A stretch of 39,288 nucleotides of DNA from Mycobacterium interjectum (GCF_900078675.2 NZ_LT546237.1:1737166-1776453); one strand, 5' to 3'. Counted from the first letter of the stretch, positions 1 through 10,830 are shown. Notes: generated by a model not told the origin, from the letters alone. Program-made: numbers and translations.

Positions 1-1
1 G

Positions 2-904
2 CTGGACGACGCGTTCTACGTCGAGCGGGCCAGCACGTCCGGGCAGCGGATACTGCCCGCCGCGGACGTCGACGAGACCCGCGTGCCGTACTTTTCGCTG
101 GCCATGCTTCCCGGCGGCCGTCGCGGGCACCGGCAGCCCTTAAATGACCAGCGGACGGGCACCGTCGCCGTCGTCGGCCTGGGGCCCGGCGACAACGACT
201 GGATGACGCCGCAGAGCCGGCGGGAGTTGGCCGCCGCCACCGACCTGATCGGTTACGGCGGCTACCTGGATCGGGTGCCGGTCCGCGAGGGGCAACGGCG
301 CCACCCCAGCGACAACACCGACGAACCCGCGCGGGCGCGGCTGGCGTGCGCGCTGGCCGAGGAGGGCTGCGCCGTCGCGGTGGTGTCGTCGGGCGATCCG
401 GGGGTGTTCGCGATGGCGGCCGCGGTGCTGGAGGAAGCCAAACAGTGGCCGGGAGTGCGGATCCGGGTGGTTCCGGCGATGACGGCCGCGCAGGCCGTCG
501 CCAGCCGGGTCGGCGCCCCGCTGGGCCACGACTACGCGGTGATCTCCCTGTCCGACCGGCTCAAGCCGTGGGAGGTGATCGCCGCGCGGCTGGCCGCCGC
601 GGCCGCCGCCGATCTGGTGCTGGCCATCTACAACCCGGCTTCCAAGGCGCGGACCTGGCAGGTCGGCGCGATGCGCGACGTGCTGATGGCCCACCGCGAA
701 CCCGGCACACCGGTGGTGATCGGCCGCAATGTTTCCGGGGGTGTGCCAGGCCCAGATGAAGACGTCCGCGTGGTGCGCCTGGCCGATCTCGACCCCGCCG
801 AGGTCGACATGCGCTGCCTGCTGATCGTCGGATCCTCGCAAACGCAGTGGTACGCCGACGATCTCGGCGACCGGGTGTTCACCCCCCGGCGCTACCCGGG
901 GTGA
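2..904 (+). CDS. cobIJ: CobI-CobJ fusion, C-terminal part (precorrin-2 C20- / precorrin-3B C17-methyltransferase)
   Basis: The reading frame is open from base 2, so the gene begins outside the window. The first ~35 codons (AFYVERASTSGQR...VPYFSLAMLPG) match the end of CobI, precorrin-2 C20-methyltransferase. A short linker follows, then a complete CobJ domain starting at GTVAVVGLGPGDNDWMTP. CobJ motifs visible are the GLGPG SAM-binding loop, VSSGDPGVFAM, VVPAMTAAQAVASRVGAPLGHD and LAIYNPASKART. CobJ methylates C17 and contracts the ring in cobalamin (corrin) synthesis; both activities are cytosolic. A CobI-CobJ fusion is known from M. tuberculosis. The stop lies inside the end of the convergent mmpL gene (26-bp overlap). 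An internal ATG at 83 is not a likely start because homology continues upstream of it. Confidence 0.95.
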   Translation: MDDAFYVERASTSGQRILPAADVDETRVPYFSLAMLPGGRRGHRQPLNDQRTGTVAVVGLGPGDNDWMTPQSRRELAAATDLIGYGGYLDRVPVREGQRRHPSDNTDEPARARLACALAEEGCAVAVVSSGDPGVFAMAAAVLEEAKQWPGVRIRVVPAMTAAQAVASRVGAPLGHDYAVISLSDRLKPWEVIAARLAAAAAADLVLAIYNPASKARTWQVGAMRDVLMAHREPGTPVVIGRNVSGGVPGPDEDVRVVRLADLDPAEVDMRCLLIVGSSQTQWYADDLGDRVFTPRRYPG

Positions 905-3860
905 CGCCCGAGCCGGCAGCGCCGGAATACGCCATCCCGTCGGGAGCGTGTTCCCCGCCGTGCAGTCGCTGGGGCCTGCTTGCCGCCGCATCCACTTCCT
1001 CGCCCAGCAGCAGCGAGCGCACCAACCGACGGGGTCCGAACGGTCGAAGCATGGAGCTGGCGGGGCGCGGGCGCACCCGTATCGGCCACCAGAACCAGCG
1101 CCCCAGCAGCGCCGCGATCGACGGCGTCATCAGCGAGCGCACGATCAGGGTGTCGAACAGCAGGCCGAGCCCAATCGTGCTGCCGGCCTGCCCAATCGAG
1201 CGCAGGTCGCTGGCGACCATCGACATCATGGTGAAGGCGAACACCAGCCCAGCCGCGGTGACGACACTGCCGGTCTCCCCCATCGAGCGGATGATGCCGG
1301 TCCGCAGCCCCGCCCCGATCTCCTCCTGGAACCGTGACACCAGCAGCAGGTTGTAGTCGGATCCCACCGCCAGCAGGATGATCAATCCGAACACCGGTGC
1401 GATCCAGTTCAATTCCAGGCCGAAGAGGTGTTGCCACACCAGCACCGACAGCCCGAACGCGGCGCCCAGCGACAGCAGCACCGTCCCGACGATCACCAGG
1501 GACGCGACCAGCGCTCGGGTGATGATCACCATGACCGCGAAAATCAGTGTCAGGGCGGCGATCCCGACGATCAACAGGTCGTACTGCGAGCCGGCCTGGA
1601 TGTCGCGGTATATCGCCGCCGTCCCGGCGAGGTAAAACTTGGCGCCAGTGAGCGTCGTTCCCTTCACCGCTTGATGCGCGGCATTCAGCGCGGGCTTGAC
1701 CGCGGCGATGCCCGCCGGGGTCGCCGGGTCCGCGTCGTGGGTGATGATGAAGCGCGCGGCCTTGCCGTCCGGTGAGAGGAAGAGTTTCAGACCACGCTGA
1801 AAGTCGGGATTCTGGAACGCTTCCGGGGGCAGGTAGAAATAGTCACCACTCCTGGAGGCGTCGAAGGCCTGACCCATCGCACTCGCCGTATCGGTCATCT
1901 GGGCCATCTGCGTCACCAGACCCGAGAAGCTGCTGTGCATCGTGAGCAGGGTGCCCTGCATGGACTTCGCGACGGCAATCATCGGCGGGAACTGGGCCAT
2001 CATCTGGGGGATGATCGCGTCGACGTTGTTCATGTCCTTGATCAACGTGCTCATGTTCGCGCTGAACTTGTCCACGCCGTCGATCGCCTCGAACACCGAC
2101 CTCGAAGCCCAGCAGACGGGGATGTTGAAACAGTGTGGTTCCCAATACAGGTAGCTGCGGAACGGCCTCGCGAAATCGTCGAAGTCCGCCAGGTGGTCCC
2201 GCATCTCGTCCAGCGTGGATTGCATGTCGCCCATGTCGCCGACCATGCGATGGGTCGCGCTGCTCATCTGACCCAGCAAGCCCTGCATCCGCTCCATCGA
2301 GCCGATCATGGCGCCCAGATCGTCGCTCATCTTGAGCATGTCGGCGGTGCGGTCCTTCATGAACTGAAGGTTCTGCTGGATGGGGATCGATTGGGCACTG
2401 ATCTGGAACGGTATCGACGTGTGCTCGATCGGCCCGCCCAGCGGCCGGGTGATGCTTTGCACCATCGCGATTCCCGGCGACCGGAAGATGTCCTTGGCGA
2501 GCCGGTCGAGAATGATCATGTCTCCGCTGTTGCGCATGTCGTGATCGCTCTCGATCATCAGGATGTCGGGATTCATTGTCGCGGCGCTGAAATGGCGCTC
2601 CGCGGCCGCGTATCCGACATTCGACGGCACGTTGGCGGGTGTGTAGTAGCGGTCGTTGAAGCTGATCTTCATGCTGGGCATGACGAGGATGCCGACGATG
2701 GCGATGGCCAGCGAGGCCGCGAACACCGGGCCGGGCCAGCGCACCGTGGCGGTCCCGATGCGCCGCCACCCGCGCGTCTTGATCATCCGCCTCGGGTCGA
2801 GCAAACCGAACCTGGTGGCCACCGCGACAATGGCCGGCGCCGCGGTCATCGCTCCCGCGACGACGACGAGCAGCCCTATGGCGGATGGGATGCCGAGCGC
2901 CTTGAAGTACGACAGTCGCGCCAGGTGCAGGCAGAGGGTGGCTCCGGCGATGGTCAGCCCCGAGCCCAGGATGATGTGCGAGGTCCCACGGAACATCGTG
3001 TACCAGGCGGTTTCTCGATCCTGACCCGCCTGGCGGGCCTCCTGGTAGCGACCGATGAGGAAGATTGCGTAATCGGTTCCCGCCGCGATGGCCAGGGACG
3101 ACAGCATGGCGACGACGAACGTGGAAAATCCCAACAATTCGTTGTTGCCGAGCAGCGCGACAAGCCCTCTGGCCGTGCCCATCTCGAAGCCGACCATCAC
3201 GAGCACCAGCAGCACCGTGCTGATCGACCGATAGGCGATGAACAGCATGATCATGATGACCACGCCCGTCACGCCCATCATCTTGAACATGCTCTTGTCG
3301 GCGGCTTCGTTCATGTCCGTCGTCAGCGGCGCCGGGCCCGTGACGTAGACCCTCAGCCCCTTGGGGGGCTCCGCCTTGTCGACGATCTTGCGCACCGCGT
3401 CCACGGACTGGTTGCCCAGCGTGCTGCCCTGATTGCCGGCCAGGTTGAGCTGGACGTAAGCGGCTTTGCCGTCGCGGCTCTGGACGCCGGCGGCCGTGAG
3501 CGGGTCTCCCCACACGTTTTGCACGTGCTGCACGTGCTTCGGGTCGGCCTGCAGTTTTTGCACCAGGCCGTCGTAGTAGCGGTGCGCCGCGTCGCCGAGT
3601 TGCTGATCGCTCTCCAGGACGATCATCGCGATGCTGTCGGAGTCCGACTCGTGGAAGGTCGCGCCGATGCGCTTGGCCGCGATCATCGCGGGCGCGTCCT
3701 GGGGCGACATGGTGACCGCGTGCTTGCGTGCGACCGACTCGATGGGCGGCACAAGCACATTCAGGGCCACCGTCAGCAGGAGCCATCCGATGATGATGGG
3801 CCACGCGAACCTGCGGACGAACCGCATGAATCTCGGGCGGGCGTCGTTGTCGGTGTTCAT
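879..3860 (-). CDS. mmpL: MmpL family RND transporter
   Basis: This 993-residue inner-membrane protein of the mycobacterial MmpL (RND) family exports lipids, glycolipids or siderophores using the proton gradient. There is an N-terminal membrane segment (about residues 18-38), a large periplasmic loop, then membrane bundles. The two paired MmpL signatures are visible: GTDYAIFLIGRYQEAR at 261 and GSDYNLLLVSRFQEE at 833, each with the Asp-Tyr pair of the proton relay. A second periplasmic loop is rich in Met and coiled-coil-like (MGSMERMQGLLGQM). The C-terminal ~60 residues are Arg/Gly-rich and may be an extension beyond the usual end. The ATG overlaps the mmpS stop (ATGA), so translation is coupled. 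Size and the mmpS partner fit the MmpL4/MmpL5 type best. The substrate is unknown; siderophore export or export of the neighbouring island's glycolipid are both possible. Confidence 0.95.
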   Translation of the reverse strand: MNTDNDARPRFMRFVRRFAWPIIIGWLLLTVALNVLVPPIESVARKHAVTMSPQDAPAMIAAKRIGATFHESDSDSIAMIVLESDQQLGDAAHRYYDGLVQKLQADPKHVQHVQNVWGDPLTAAGVQSRDGKAAYVQLNLAGNQGSTLGNQSVDAVRKIVDKAEPPKGLRVYVTGPAPLTTDMNEAADKSMFKMMGVTGVVIMIMLFIAYRSISTVLLVLVMVGFEMGTARGLVALLGNNELLGFSTFVVAMLSSLAIAAGTDYAIFLIGRYQEARQAGQDRETAWYTMFRGTSHIILGSGLTIAGATLCLHLARLSYFKALGIPSAIGLLVVVAGAMTAAPAIVAVATRFGLLDPRRMIKTRGWRRIGTATVRWPGPVFAASLAIAIVGILVMPSMKISFNDRYYTPANVPSNVGYAAAERHFSAATMNPDILMIESDHDMRNSGDMIILDRLAKDIFRSPGIAMVQSITRPLGGPIEHTSIPFQISAQSIPIQQNLQFMKDRTADMLKMSDDLGAMIGSMERMQGLLGQMSSATHRMVGDMGDMQSTLDEMRDHLADFDDFARPFRSYLYWEPHCFNIPVCWASRSVFEAIDGVDKFSANMSTLIKDMNNVDAIIPQMMAQFPPMIAVAKSMQGTLLTMHSSFSGLVTQMAQMTDTASAMGQAFDASRSGDYFYLPPEAFQNPDFQRGLKLFLSPDGKAARFIITHDADPATPAGIAAVKPALNAAHQAVKGTTLTGAKFYLAGTAAIYRDIQAGSQYDLLIVGIAALTLIFAVMVIITRALVASLVIVGTVLLSLGAAFGLSVLVWQHLFGLELNWIAPVFGLIILLAVGSDYNLLLVSRFQEEIGAGLRTGIIRSMGETGSVVTAAGLVFAFTMMSMVASDLRSIGQAGSTIGLGLLFDTLIVRSLMTPSIAALLGRWFWWPIRVRPRPASSMLRPFGPRRLVRSLLLGEEVDAAASRPQRLHGGEHAPDGMAYSGAAGSGVTPGSAGG

Positions 3861-4288
3861 GCGGCCTTCACCAGACAGGAAGTCTGCGCGTGACGGCCGG
3901 CGGTGGACCGTTCGTCCTTGAGCTCACCGTTGACGGTGATGCGGCAGCCGAGGTTGTCGCTATTGCCCTGTGCGACCACGCTGGCGATCACGGCCGGCAC
4001 CGTCGTCGTGATCGTGAGTGTCCATGGCAGGCTGGTGAAGTTCGCCTGTTCCGGCTGGGCCTTGACGTCTAGATAACTCACGCTTCCCGCCGTGTCGCTG
4101 GGACCGTAAACCTCATAGGTCACCCGCTTCACGTGCGTTGCCTCGAGCGGTTCGGCGCTGCTGCCGGTTGCGGTGAAGATCGCGTCGGAGCCGAAGACGC
4201 CGCGGAGCCGATTGACGGTGATGCCACCAAGAACGACCGCGACCACGACGACGAGCGGCACCCACGCCTTCTTGAGAAGGGTCAACAC
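3857..4288 (-). CDS. mmpS: MmpS family transport accessory protein
   Basis: This 143-residue protein has one N-terminal membrane helix (LLKKAWVPLVVVVAVVLGG) followed by a small extracytoplasmic beta-rich domain containing YEVYGPSDTAGSVSYLD and PWTLTITTTVPAVIASVVAQG. Both are hallmarks of MmpS, the periplasmic partner of MmpL exporters. I chose the GTG at 4288 (VLTLLKKAW) because AAAGGA sits 7 nt upstream and the length then matches the family's roughly 140 residues. A GTG at 4315 would add nine non-conserved residues. The 3' end overlaps mmpL by 4 bp (ATGA). A perfect palindrome about 155 bp upstream may regulate the pair. Confidence 0.92.
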   Translation of the reverse strand: MLTLLKKAWVPLVVVVAVVLGGITVNRLRGVFGSDAIFTATGSSAEPLEATHVKRVTYEVYGPSDTAGSVSYLDVKAQPEQANFTSLPWTLTITTTVPAVIASVVAQGNSDNLGCRITVNGELKDERSTAGRHAQTSCLVKAA

Positions 4289-4443
4289 CGGTGTTTCCTT
4301 TCCTCTGGCGGCCACTGGTGTCCTGGCCTTTCTTGCTCAGTGTCATCACCACGCCGCGATGCTGGGTAGGGCCGTTCGGCCCCGTACCCGAAGCCATCCG
4401 GCACAAACGCCCTGATGGCGGCGTCCCGCATTCAAGATATACC

Positions 4444-4459
4444 ATACCCCCTGGGGTAT
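4444..4459. promoter_or_regulatory. Perfect palindrome ATACCCC-CT-GGGGTAT, possible CsoR/RicR-type operator
   Basis: Two 7-bp arms flank a 2-bp spacer in the intergenic region upstream of mmpS-mmpL. On the minus strand the site lies between a TTGCGG hexamer (near 4469) and an AT-rich TATGGTATATC, so it could overlap the promoter. TACCC/GGGTA arms with a G-tract are typical of operators bound by CsoR-family copper-sensing repressors in actinobacteria, including the mycobacterial CsoR and RicR. The family match is from general knowledge of these operators. No regulator gene is in the window, so control of mmpSL by copper is inference. Confidence 0.5.
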
Positions 4460-4717
4460 TATCCACCGCAAGCGCGGACGCACTCGAAAACGCTGATTTC
4501 CGCGCCGGGCCGGCCAGGATCATCGCCGCTCGGTCGTATGGCGTGAATTAGGTTAACGCGCTTCGCTATTCGGTCGCGCCGGCGTCCCCACACTGGACAT
4601 CATCGGGCGGGCCGGGGCAACCGTGGGCCGCCATGGTGGGGCGGCGGCGACGGTCACCGAGTGTTCACACTCGTCGCTACCCGGGTAGCGGCCGATCGGC
4701 ACACTCAGCCGACCTGT

Positions 4718-6046
<1,329 letters not shown>

Positions 6047-6189
6047 TTACCGCCTGTTGGGCCCGCAAGAAAACGGTGTGATTCCATCTGGGTAAGTTAG
6101 GGGTGGTCCATCATCGGACCAGCCGTTCTGCGGACAGGAAGAGTGGTTTGTGGACCGGGGACCTAGCATCTTCGGGGTAGGGAGAAGCC

Positions 6190-6550
6190 GGCGACTCGCC
6201 AAGTGGTGGAGACGTTTTCGGCTGAGGCGCTGGATTCGTTGATCAAGGACGCGGTGAAGGCGTGGACGCCCGATCGTCGGTGCGGACGGCCTATTGAATT
6301 GGTTTGACCAAGGCGGTGCTGGAGCGTTCGTTGCGGACCGAGCTGACCCGTCCGCTGGGCTATGAGTCGAGGAATCCGGCCGGACGCGGGAGCGGGGATT
6401 CTTGTAATGGTTCGACGTCGAAGACAGTGACCACGGGTCAACGGCCCGGTGGATACCGGTGGATATCGATATGCCGCGGGATCGGAACGGTTCGTTTGAG
6501 CCGTGACCGTGCCGAAGACAGTGCGCCGGCTTTGTGCAGTCGTTACATTC
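6190..6550 (+). pseudogene. IS256-family transposase, N-terminal remnant
   Basis: Broken frames give VETFSAEALDSLIKDAVKAW, then TKAVLERSLRTELTRPLGYE, SGDSCNGSTSKTV and, in another frame, VDIDMPRDRNGSFEP. In this order they match the N-terminal third of IS256-family (Mutator type) transposases. At least two frameshifts and a stop interrupt it, and the catalytic part is missing. It abuts an oppositely oriented IS1380-type remnant. Confidence 0.75.
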
Positions 6551-6639
6551 CCGAGGAATGACGACCCGCGACATGATGCGCATTCGGAGGAAGCGCACAG
6601 AGCGGCGGAGCAGCTGCGTCTATTCGGAGTTGTGCCGCG

Positions 6640-7060
6640 GGAATTGATCCACAGTGTGGTTGTCGACCCAGCCGTACACATGCTCACGGTCGCCCCACAA
6701 CTGGCCGACCCCATCGACACAATCCGCGCCGTCGGCAACCGCGGCAGCCAGGTCGGCGAACAAATCCCCGGGCGCATCAATCCACGACCCTTGGTAGTCG
6801 TCGGCCAACGCCGCCGTCACCTACGACGACAGCCCGGTCAAATCTGCGACCTCACCCAACATGCCCGCACGGGGGTACCACACCCACGCCCCGGCCGTCC
6901 GCCGACACTTTCACCCAACAAACCGCTGCGCGGCTCTTGATCCAGAAAGTGCCCTCTCACTCGGAATGATCGACCATGAGCAGTCTCGTTATCCTCTGCA
7001 GGACAGGCACTTTCGCCAACTGGCATCGTGTCACACCAAGTTGCATGCAAATTCAGGCTA
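6640..7060 (-). pseudogene. IS1380-type transposase 5' remnant with element end (copy 1)
   Basis: On the minus strand the frame reads DLTGLSS, stop, VTAALADDYQGSWIDAPGDLF, then ADLAAAVADGADCVDGVGQLWGDREHV, as in the N-terminus of IS1380-family transposases. The outer end (about 7005-7060, ACTTTCGCCAACTGGCATCG...) is an IS-terminus-like segment shared with 15755-15825 and, inverted, 38625-38690. The nonsense codon after LSS is the same as in copy 2. The remnant ends 40 bp before the glycosyltransferase gene at 7101. Confidence 0.7.
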
Positions 7061-7100
7061 AACGGGGTCAAGTGCAATCCTCTTGCTGTAATTTGCACCC

Positions 7101-9404
7101 ATGCGTTTCGCCGTCGCGGTTGTGTCACCTCCCTCTCATCATGACATCAGCGGCGGAGCTTTTAACGAGGTCGCCGAGGCACTGCACCATGGTCTTTTGG
7201 CGCTTGGGCATGACTCGGTGCTGACCAACCGTCTCGACCTCGACGATCGCAGCACCATCGTGCTCGGCGGAAACCTCCTCGTCCAGTACGGCTTGGAGCC
7301 TCCAAAAAACCCCATCTTCTACAACCTCGAGCAATTGGGTGACGACTTGCCGTGGATGACGATGCCTGAATTCGTCGGCCTTTTCCGGCGCTACCCGACT
7401 TGGGATTACAGTCAAGCCAACGTCGAGCGGCTCGCTGCTATGGGGTTGCCCCGGCCCACCTACGTTCCGATCGGATACGTCCCCGAGCTGACACGGATCG
7501 CCCCAGCCCCCGAGGACATCGATGTGCTTTTCTACGGCGCGCTCAACGGGCGCCGATACGCGGTCCTCAGGGAACTGCACGACCGAGGTCTTCGTGTCAA
7601 ATGGCTATCGTACGTCTACGGCGCAAGTCGCGATGCCTGGATCGCACGCTCAAAGATCGTCCTTAACATCCATTACTGGGAAGCGAAAATCTTCGAAATC
7701 ACGCGTGTTTCCTATCTGCTCGCCAATAGACGCGCGGTGGTCTCCGAGAGTGGTGCCGATCCGACATTGGAGCGCGACCTGGAGTCGGGCATCGCGTTTG
7801 CGGACTACGACGGACTGATCGATCGCTGTGTGAAGCTCGTCGGCGACGACCGCGCGCGACGCGAGCTCGCCGAGCGAGGCTACCAGGCATTCTCCGCTCG
7901 CGACCAGGCCGCCATCCTGCAGCGTGCGCTGGCCGAAGGCCTTGAAGGTGTCACCCACCAGACGTCTGCGCGGGAAGACCCTGGCATCGATGTGCACCTG
8001 GAAGGCAAAGCCCGCAGCGCAGATGATCAGCTCCGCGAGCGCCAGCTGTTCACCTACAGCCTGTTCAAACATAAGTCTGCGCAGGAGCGCGATTGGTTGC
8101 TGGCCAAGGTCAAGCGCAACCCCAAGGATGCGCGGTCGGTCTTTTTCCTAGCCGAGACCTACTTCCGTATGGAGGATTTCGAGAACGCGCGGAAGTGGTG
8201 TGAGCGGCGGATCAAGATGGGCGGCTGCGACGAGGAGGTCTACTGGGCGATGTATCGGCTCGCGGAGTCGATGGCGGAACTCGGTGAGCCGTGGGCGGAT
8301 GTTCAGGAGGCCTACCTCAAGGCGTGGAAGTTTCGACCGACCCGCGCCGAGGCGTTGCATGCCATCGCCTTTCGGTGTCGCAGCGAGCAGGACTACAAGT
8401 CGGCGTACCTGTTTGCCCAGCGCGCGGCCGAAATCCCCTTTCCCGAAGACGACCTCTTTGTCCCCAGATACGCGGACGTCTACTCCTGGCGCGCAACCGA
8501 TGAGCAGGCGGTGTGCGCATCGTGGATCGGTAACCACGCCGAGGCGTTTACGCTGTGTCGGGGCCTTTTGGCCCGCCCCGATCTCCCCGACCCTGATCGG
8601 CAAAGGATCGCGGCCAACCGCGACTTTTCGGTGCCGGCCATGATCGAGGCGGCCGCACCCTACCCCGAAGCCCTGATACAGTCCCTGACCGCAGGTCAGG
8701 GACACGCCGACGTCACCGTCAGCCTGATCGCCGGACCGGACCGCCAGACCACAGAGCAGACCATTAACTCGTTTCTGAACTGCTGCCTCGATGTGTCACG
8801 GGTCGGGCGCTTCCTGGTGCTCGACACCGGCCTGTCGCCCCCCGACCGCGCCAAGCTGCGGAAACGCTATGGTTTTCTCGAGTTCGCCCGTCGCCGATCC
8901 GGCGACGAGCCCGCCCCCCAGCTGGCGCAGCTGCGCGCTCAGATCGACGGACGGTTCTGGCTGCACCTGGGCGAAGGCTGGCGGTTTTTCGCCCCCGCGA
9001 ACTACATCACCCGCCTGACCGCGGTGCTCGACGCCGAACCACAGGTGTTTCAAGTGAGCATCAACTTCGCCGACGCGGTGAAGCTGACTGGCGCGAGCGC
9101 AGCGGAGGAAGCGGTGCGCCGGGCACCCGACGCCGGCCGCTACCTGCTCACCGACGCAATGGCCACCGGCCCGGCGATGTTCGACACCGCACGCCTGGAT
9201 CAGGCCCGCGGTGTGCGGAGCAGCGACCCCGGGCAACTTGCCACCGGCGCCGGGCCGCGCACCGCCAGCCTCGACGAAGTGCTCTGCATTTCAGGTCACC
9301 TGCAGACTCTGGTTGACCGCCCACGGATCACCGCCGGCGCCGGCGATCAGGTCACCGACGTTGAGATACTGGAGGTGGGACATCCGGACGCATACACCGC
9401 ATGA
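7101..9404 (+). CDS. Glycosyltransferase (GT1/CgeB-like) with TPR and C-terminal module
   Basis: This 767-residue protein has three parts. Residues 1-285 form a GT-B-like domain: an N-terminal GGAFNEVAEALHHGLLALGH segment, and a C-terminal half with KIFEITRVSYLLANRRAVVSES and a following acidic LERDLESGIAFADYDGL, as in CgeB/DUF3880 glycosyltransferases. Residues about 330-470 are TPR-like helices (KRNPKDARSVFFLAETYF). Residues about 480-767 form a further domain with TTEQTINSFLNCCLD. Parts two and three are clearly homologous to the 36025-38418 product, whose N-terminus is instead a GT2 domain. It probably transfers a sugar onto a surface glycan in the cytosol; donor and acceptor are unknown. 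ATG 7101 has no strong ribosome-binding site. The gene stands alone behind a dead IS end. Confidence 0.8.
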   Translation: MRFAVAVVSPPSHHDISGGAFNEVAEALHHGLLALGHDSVLTNRLDLDDRSTIVLGGNLLVQYGLEPPKNPIFYNLEQLGDDLPWMTMPEFVGLFRRYPTWDYSQANVERLAAMGLPRPTYVPIGYVPELTRIAPAPEDIDVLFYGALNGRRYAVLRELHDRGLRVKWLSYVYGASRDAWIARSKIVLNIHYWEAKIFEITRVSYLLANRRAVVSESGADPTLERDLESGIAFADYDGLIDRCVKLVGDDRARRELAERGYQAFSARDQAAILQRALAEGLEGVTHQTSAREDPGIDVHLEGKARSADDQLRERQLFTYSLFKHKSAQERDWLLAKVKRNPKDARSVFFLAETYFRMEDFENARKWCERRIKMGGCDEEVYWAMYRLAESMAELGEPWADVQEAYLKAWKFRPTRAEALHAIAFRCRSEQDYKSAYLFAQRAAEIPFPEDDLFVPRYADVYSWRATDEQAVCASWIGNHAEAFTLCRGLLARPDLPDPDRQRIAANRDFSVPAMIEAAAPYPEALIQSLTAGQGHADVTVSLIAGPDRQTTEQTINSFLNCCLDVSRVGRFLVLDTGLSPPDRAKLRKRYGFLEFARRRSGDEPAPQLAQLRAQIDGRFWLHLGEGWRFFAPANYITRLTAVLDAEPQVFQVSINFADAVKLTGASAAEEAVRRAPDAGRYLLTDAMATGPAMFDTARLDQARGVRSSDPGQLATGAGPRTASLDEVLCISGHLQTLVDRPRITAGAGDQVTDVEILEVGHPDAYTA

Positions 9405-9718
9405 AGTGCCCGACGAGCCCGTCAGCGGTTTGCGACGGCTCATCAGCCCCTCGCCGGCATGGCCGTCGGCGCGGTGAGTCTGGTTGGGTGTCCGAGGGGG
9501 ACGTCGACCCCCAGAGAGCTACCTGGTCAGGGGGCCGAGGTGTGCACTGCCTGCTGGAAGGCATGACTGTACTTCACGCAGCTATCGCCCCTTGACCCGA
9601 GTTTTTGCCCTACCTGCGTCCACGGGCGCACCGTTATTGCGTTGCTTTGCCGCTCGTCCGGGGATGCCGTTTACTAAGCTGGTACGGCCAGTCACCGCAA
9701 AACGAAACGGAGATCCAA
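9405..9718. other. Intergenic stretch without a recognised gene
   Basis: Only short non-homologous frames are present. The last bases (ACGGAGATCC) are the ribosome-binding region of the small gene at 9719. I see no clear IS end or terminator. Confidence 0.5.
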
Positions 9719-10045
9719 GTGAGCGATCAAGAGAAGCTCGCCGACGAAGTCGAGATCGAGATCCTGCGGACCCGGCAGGCGCTAGCTGCATCCCTTCGAG
9801 CCGCGGCGCATCACACCCTGGCAGCAATCGCCGCCCGGCCTGAGTGTGGAGGGACCGGCCAACTCGCGGACCTCGCCTACGCCTTCGCATGCTTGGAAGG
9901 GGCACGGCGCGGCGTCCTGCCCGGCACCCCGCCGCCGCCAAAGAATAACGCCCCGGCGGCAATACCACCAAGCCGGCCAACCAGCTCACCACAGCCAGGC
10001 CCGACTTACCCGCCCCTTGGCGACACGACCCGCACGAACCGCTGA
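9719..10045 (+). CDS. Small hypothetical protein, possibly mobile-element cargo
   Basis: The 108-codon frame starts at GTG 9719, chosen because GGAGA lies 6 nt upstream. The product begins VSDQEKLADEVEIEILRTRQ and is helical and charged for about 75 residues. Its last ~35 residues are Pro-rich (PGTPPPPKNNAPAAIPPS), possibly because of a frameshift. No family is recognised. It lies next to a broken tyrosine integrase, so it may be left over from a prophage or integrative element. Confidence 0.45.
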   Translation: MSDQEKLADEVEIEILRTRQALAASLRAAAHHTLAAIAARPECGGTGQLADLAYAFACLEGARRGVLPGTPPPPKNNAPAAIPPSRPTSSPQPGPTYPPLGDTTRTNR

Positions 10046-10131
10046 CTGCCGAGGACCGCGCCGACCTCGACGTGCTCATTGCCGCGGCCGAGCGGGGATC
10101 CCGACTCGCGAGCCGTGGGCATTCGGTGCAA

Positions 10132-10440
10132 TCAGTGGCTTATCGCACCGTCGTCGATATGCACGTATCTGGGGCCTGTATGCTGTGAGACGGCGGATAC
10201 AAAGCGTTGCGATGCAACCGTGATCCGGCGTTTGAGGAACTCAATGTCAGCGACAGTCAGCGCGATCGCCTCACCCGACCGCAACCCGGTGAATGCGAGG
10301 ATCAGCACCGGGTCGGCGTGACGACCCAGACCCCCGGCCAACCGCACACATCGTCTTCGGTGAGATAGACGTGGCGTTTCGGTGACTTCTTCGGCTTCTC
10401 GCCACGTTTTAACTTGAACCGCCCGGTGAGTCCTGAGACT
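10132..10440 (-). pseudogene. Tyrosine recombinase (phage integrase) catalytic fragment
   Basis: The minus strand encodes FKLKRGEKPKKSPKRHVYL and then, in a shifted frame, DPVLILAFTGLRSGEAIALT followed by VADIEFLKRRITV. The latter is the start of the tyrosine recombinase catalytic domain, including the conserved Arg of TGLRSGE. The distal HxxR and Tyr are missing. A frameshift separates the parts, so it is non-functional. Confidence 0.7.
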
Positions 10441-10508
10441 TTGATCTGCCCCGGGTTCTACGGAGTCACTTTGTTTGACTTCTGGTCACGACGTCCATCG
10501 AAGGAGCC

Positions 10509-10830
10509 GTGTCCGCGCCTACGCGTTATCCCGAGGAGTTCGCCACAAGGTTCCCGATCTGGCGGCCGCCGGTCGCCCCGTCACTCAGGTCGCGTCTGAC
10601 TTGGGCATCAGTGATTAGACCATCTATGCCTAGCGCAAGCGGCAGTTAATCGATACTGGCCATATGCCGGGCCTGAGCCGCACCGAGCAGGCTGAGCTCA
10701 CCACCGCCACGAAAATCGCATCCGAGAGCTGCAGAAGCGGACCGCTCCGAGTCCGGACAGCGCTTGGGGCAGCTGCGAACCCCGTACTTCCGAGAAAATC
10801 TCCTAAAGTCGAACAGGATCTTGGTGCTTC
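10509..10830 (+). pseudogene. IS3-family OrfA remnant
   Basis: GTG 10509 follows AAGGAG and starts VSAPTRYPEEF. After a frameshift the sequence reads HKVPDLAAAGRPVTQVASDL, then GISD, stop, TIYA, stop, RKRQLIDTGHMPGLSRTEQAEL. This is the helix-turn-helix OrfA of IS3-family elements, interrupted by one frameshift and two stops. No OrfB follows it here. Confidence 0.75.

Noticed and set aside
140..991. 283-codon minus-strand frame over cobJ
   Set aside because: It is an antisense shadow of the conserved CobJ coding sequence.
1843..3893. Long antisense frames of about 650 codons over mmpL (both strands)
   Set aside because: They are His/Arg/Asp-rich with no recognisable domain and lie entirely within the well-supported mmpL gene. 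High G+C keeps alternative frames open.
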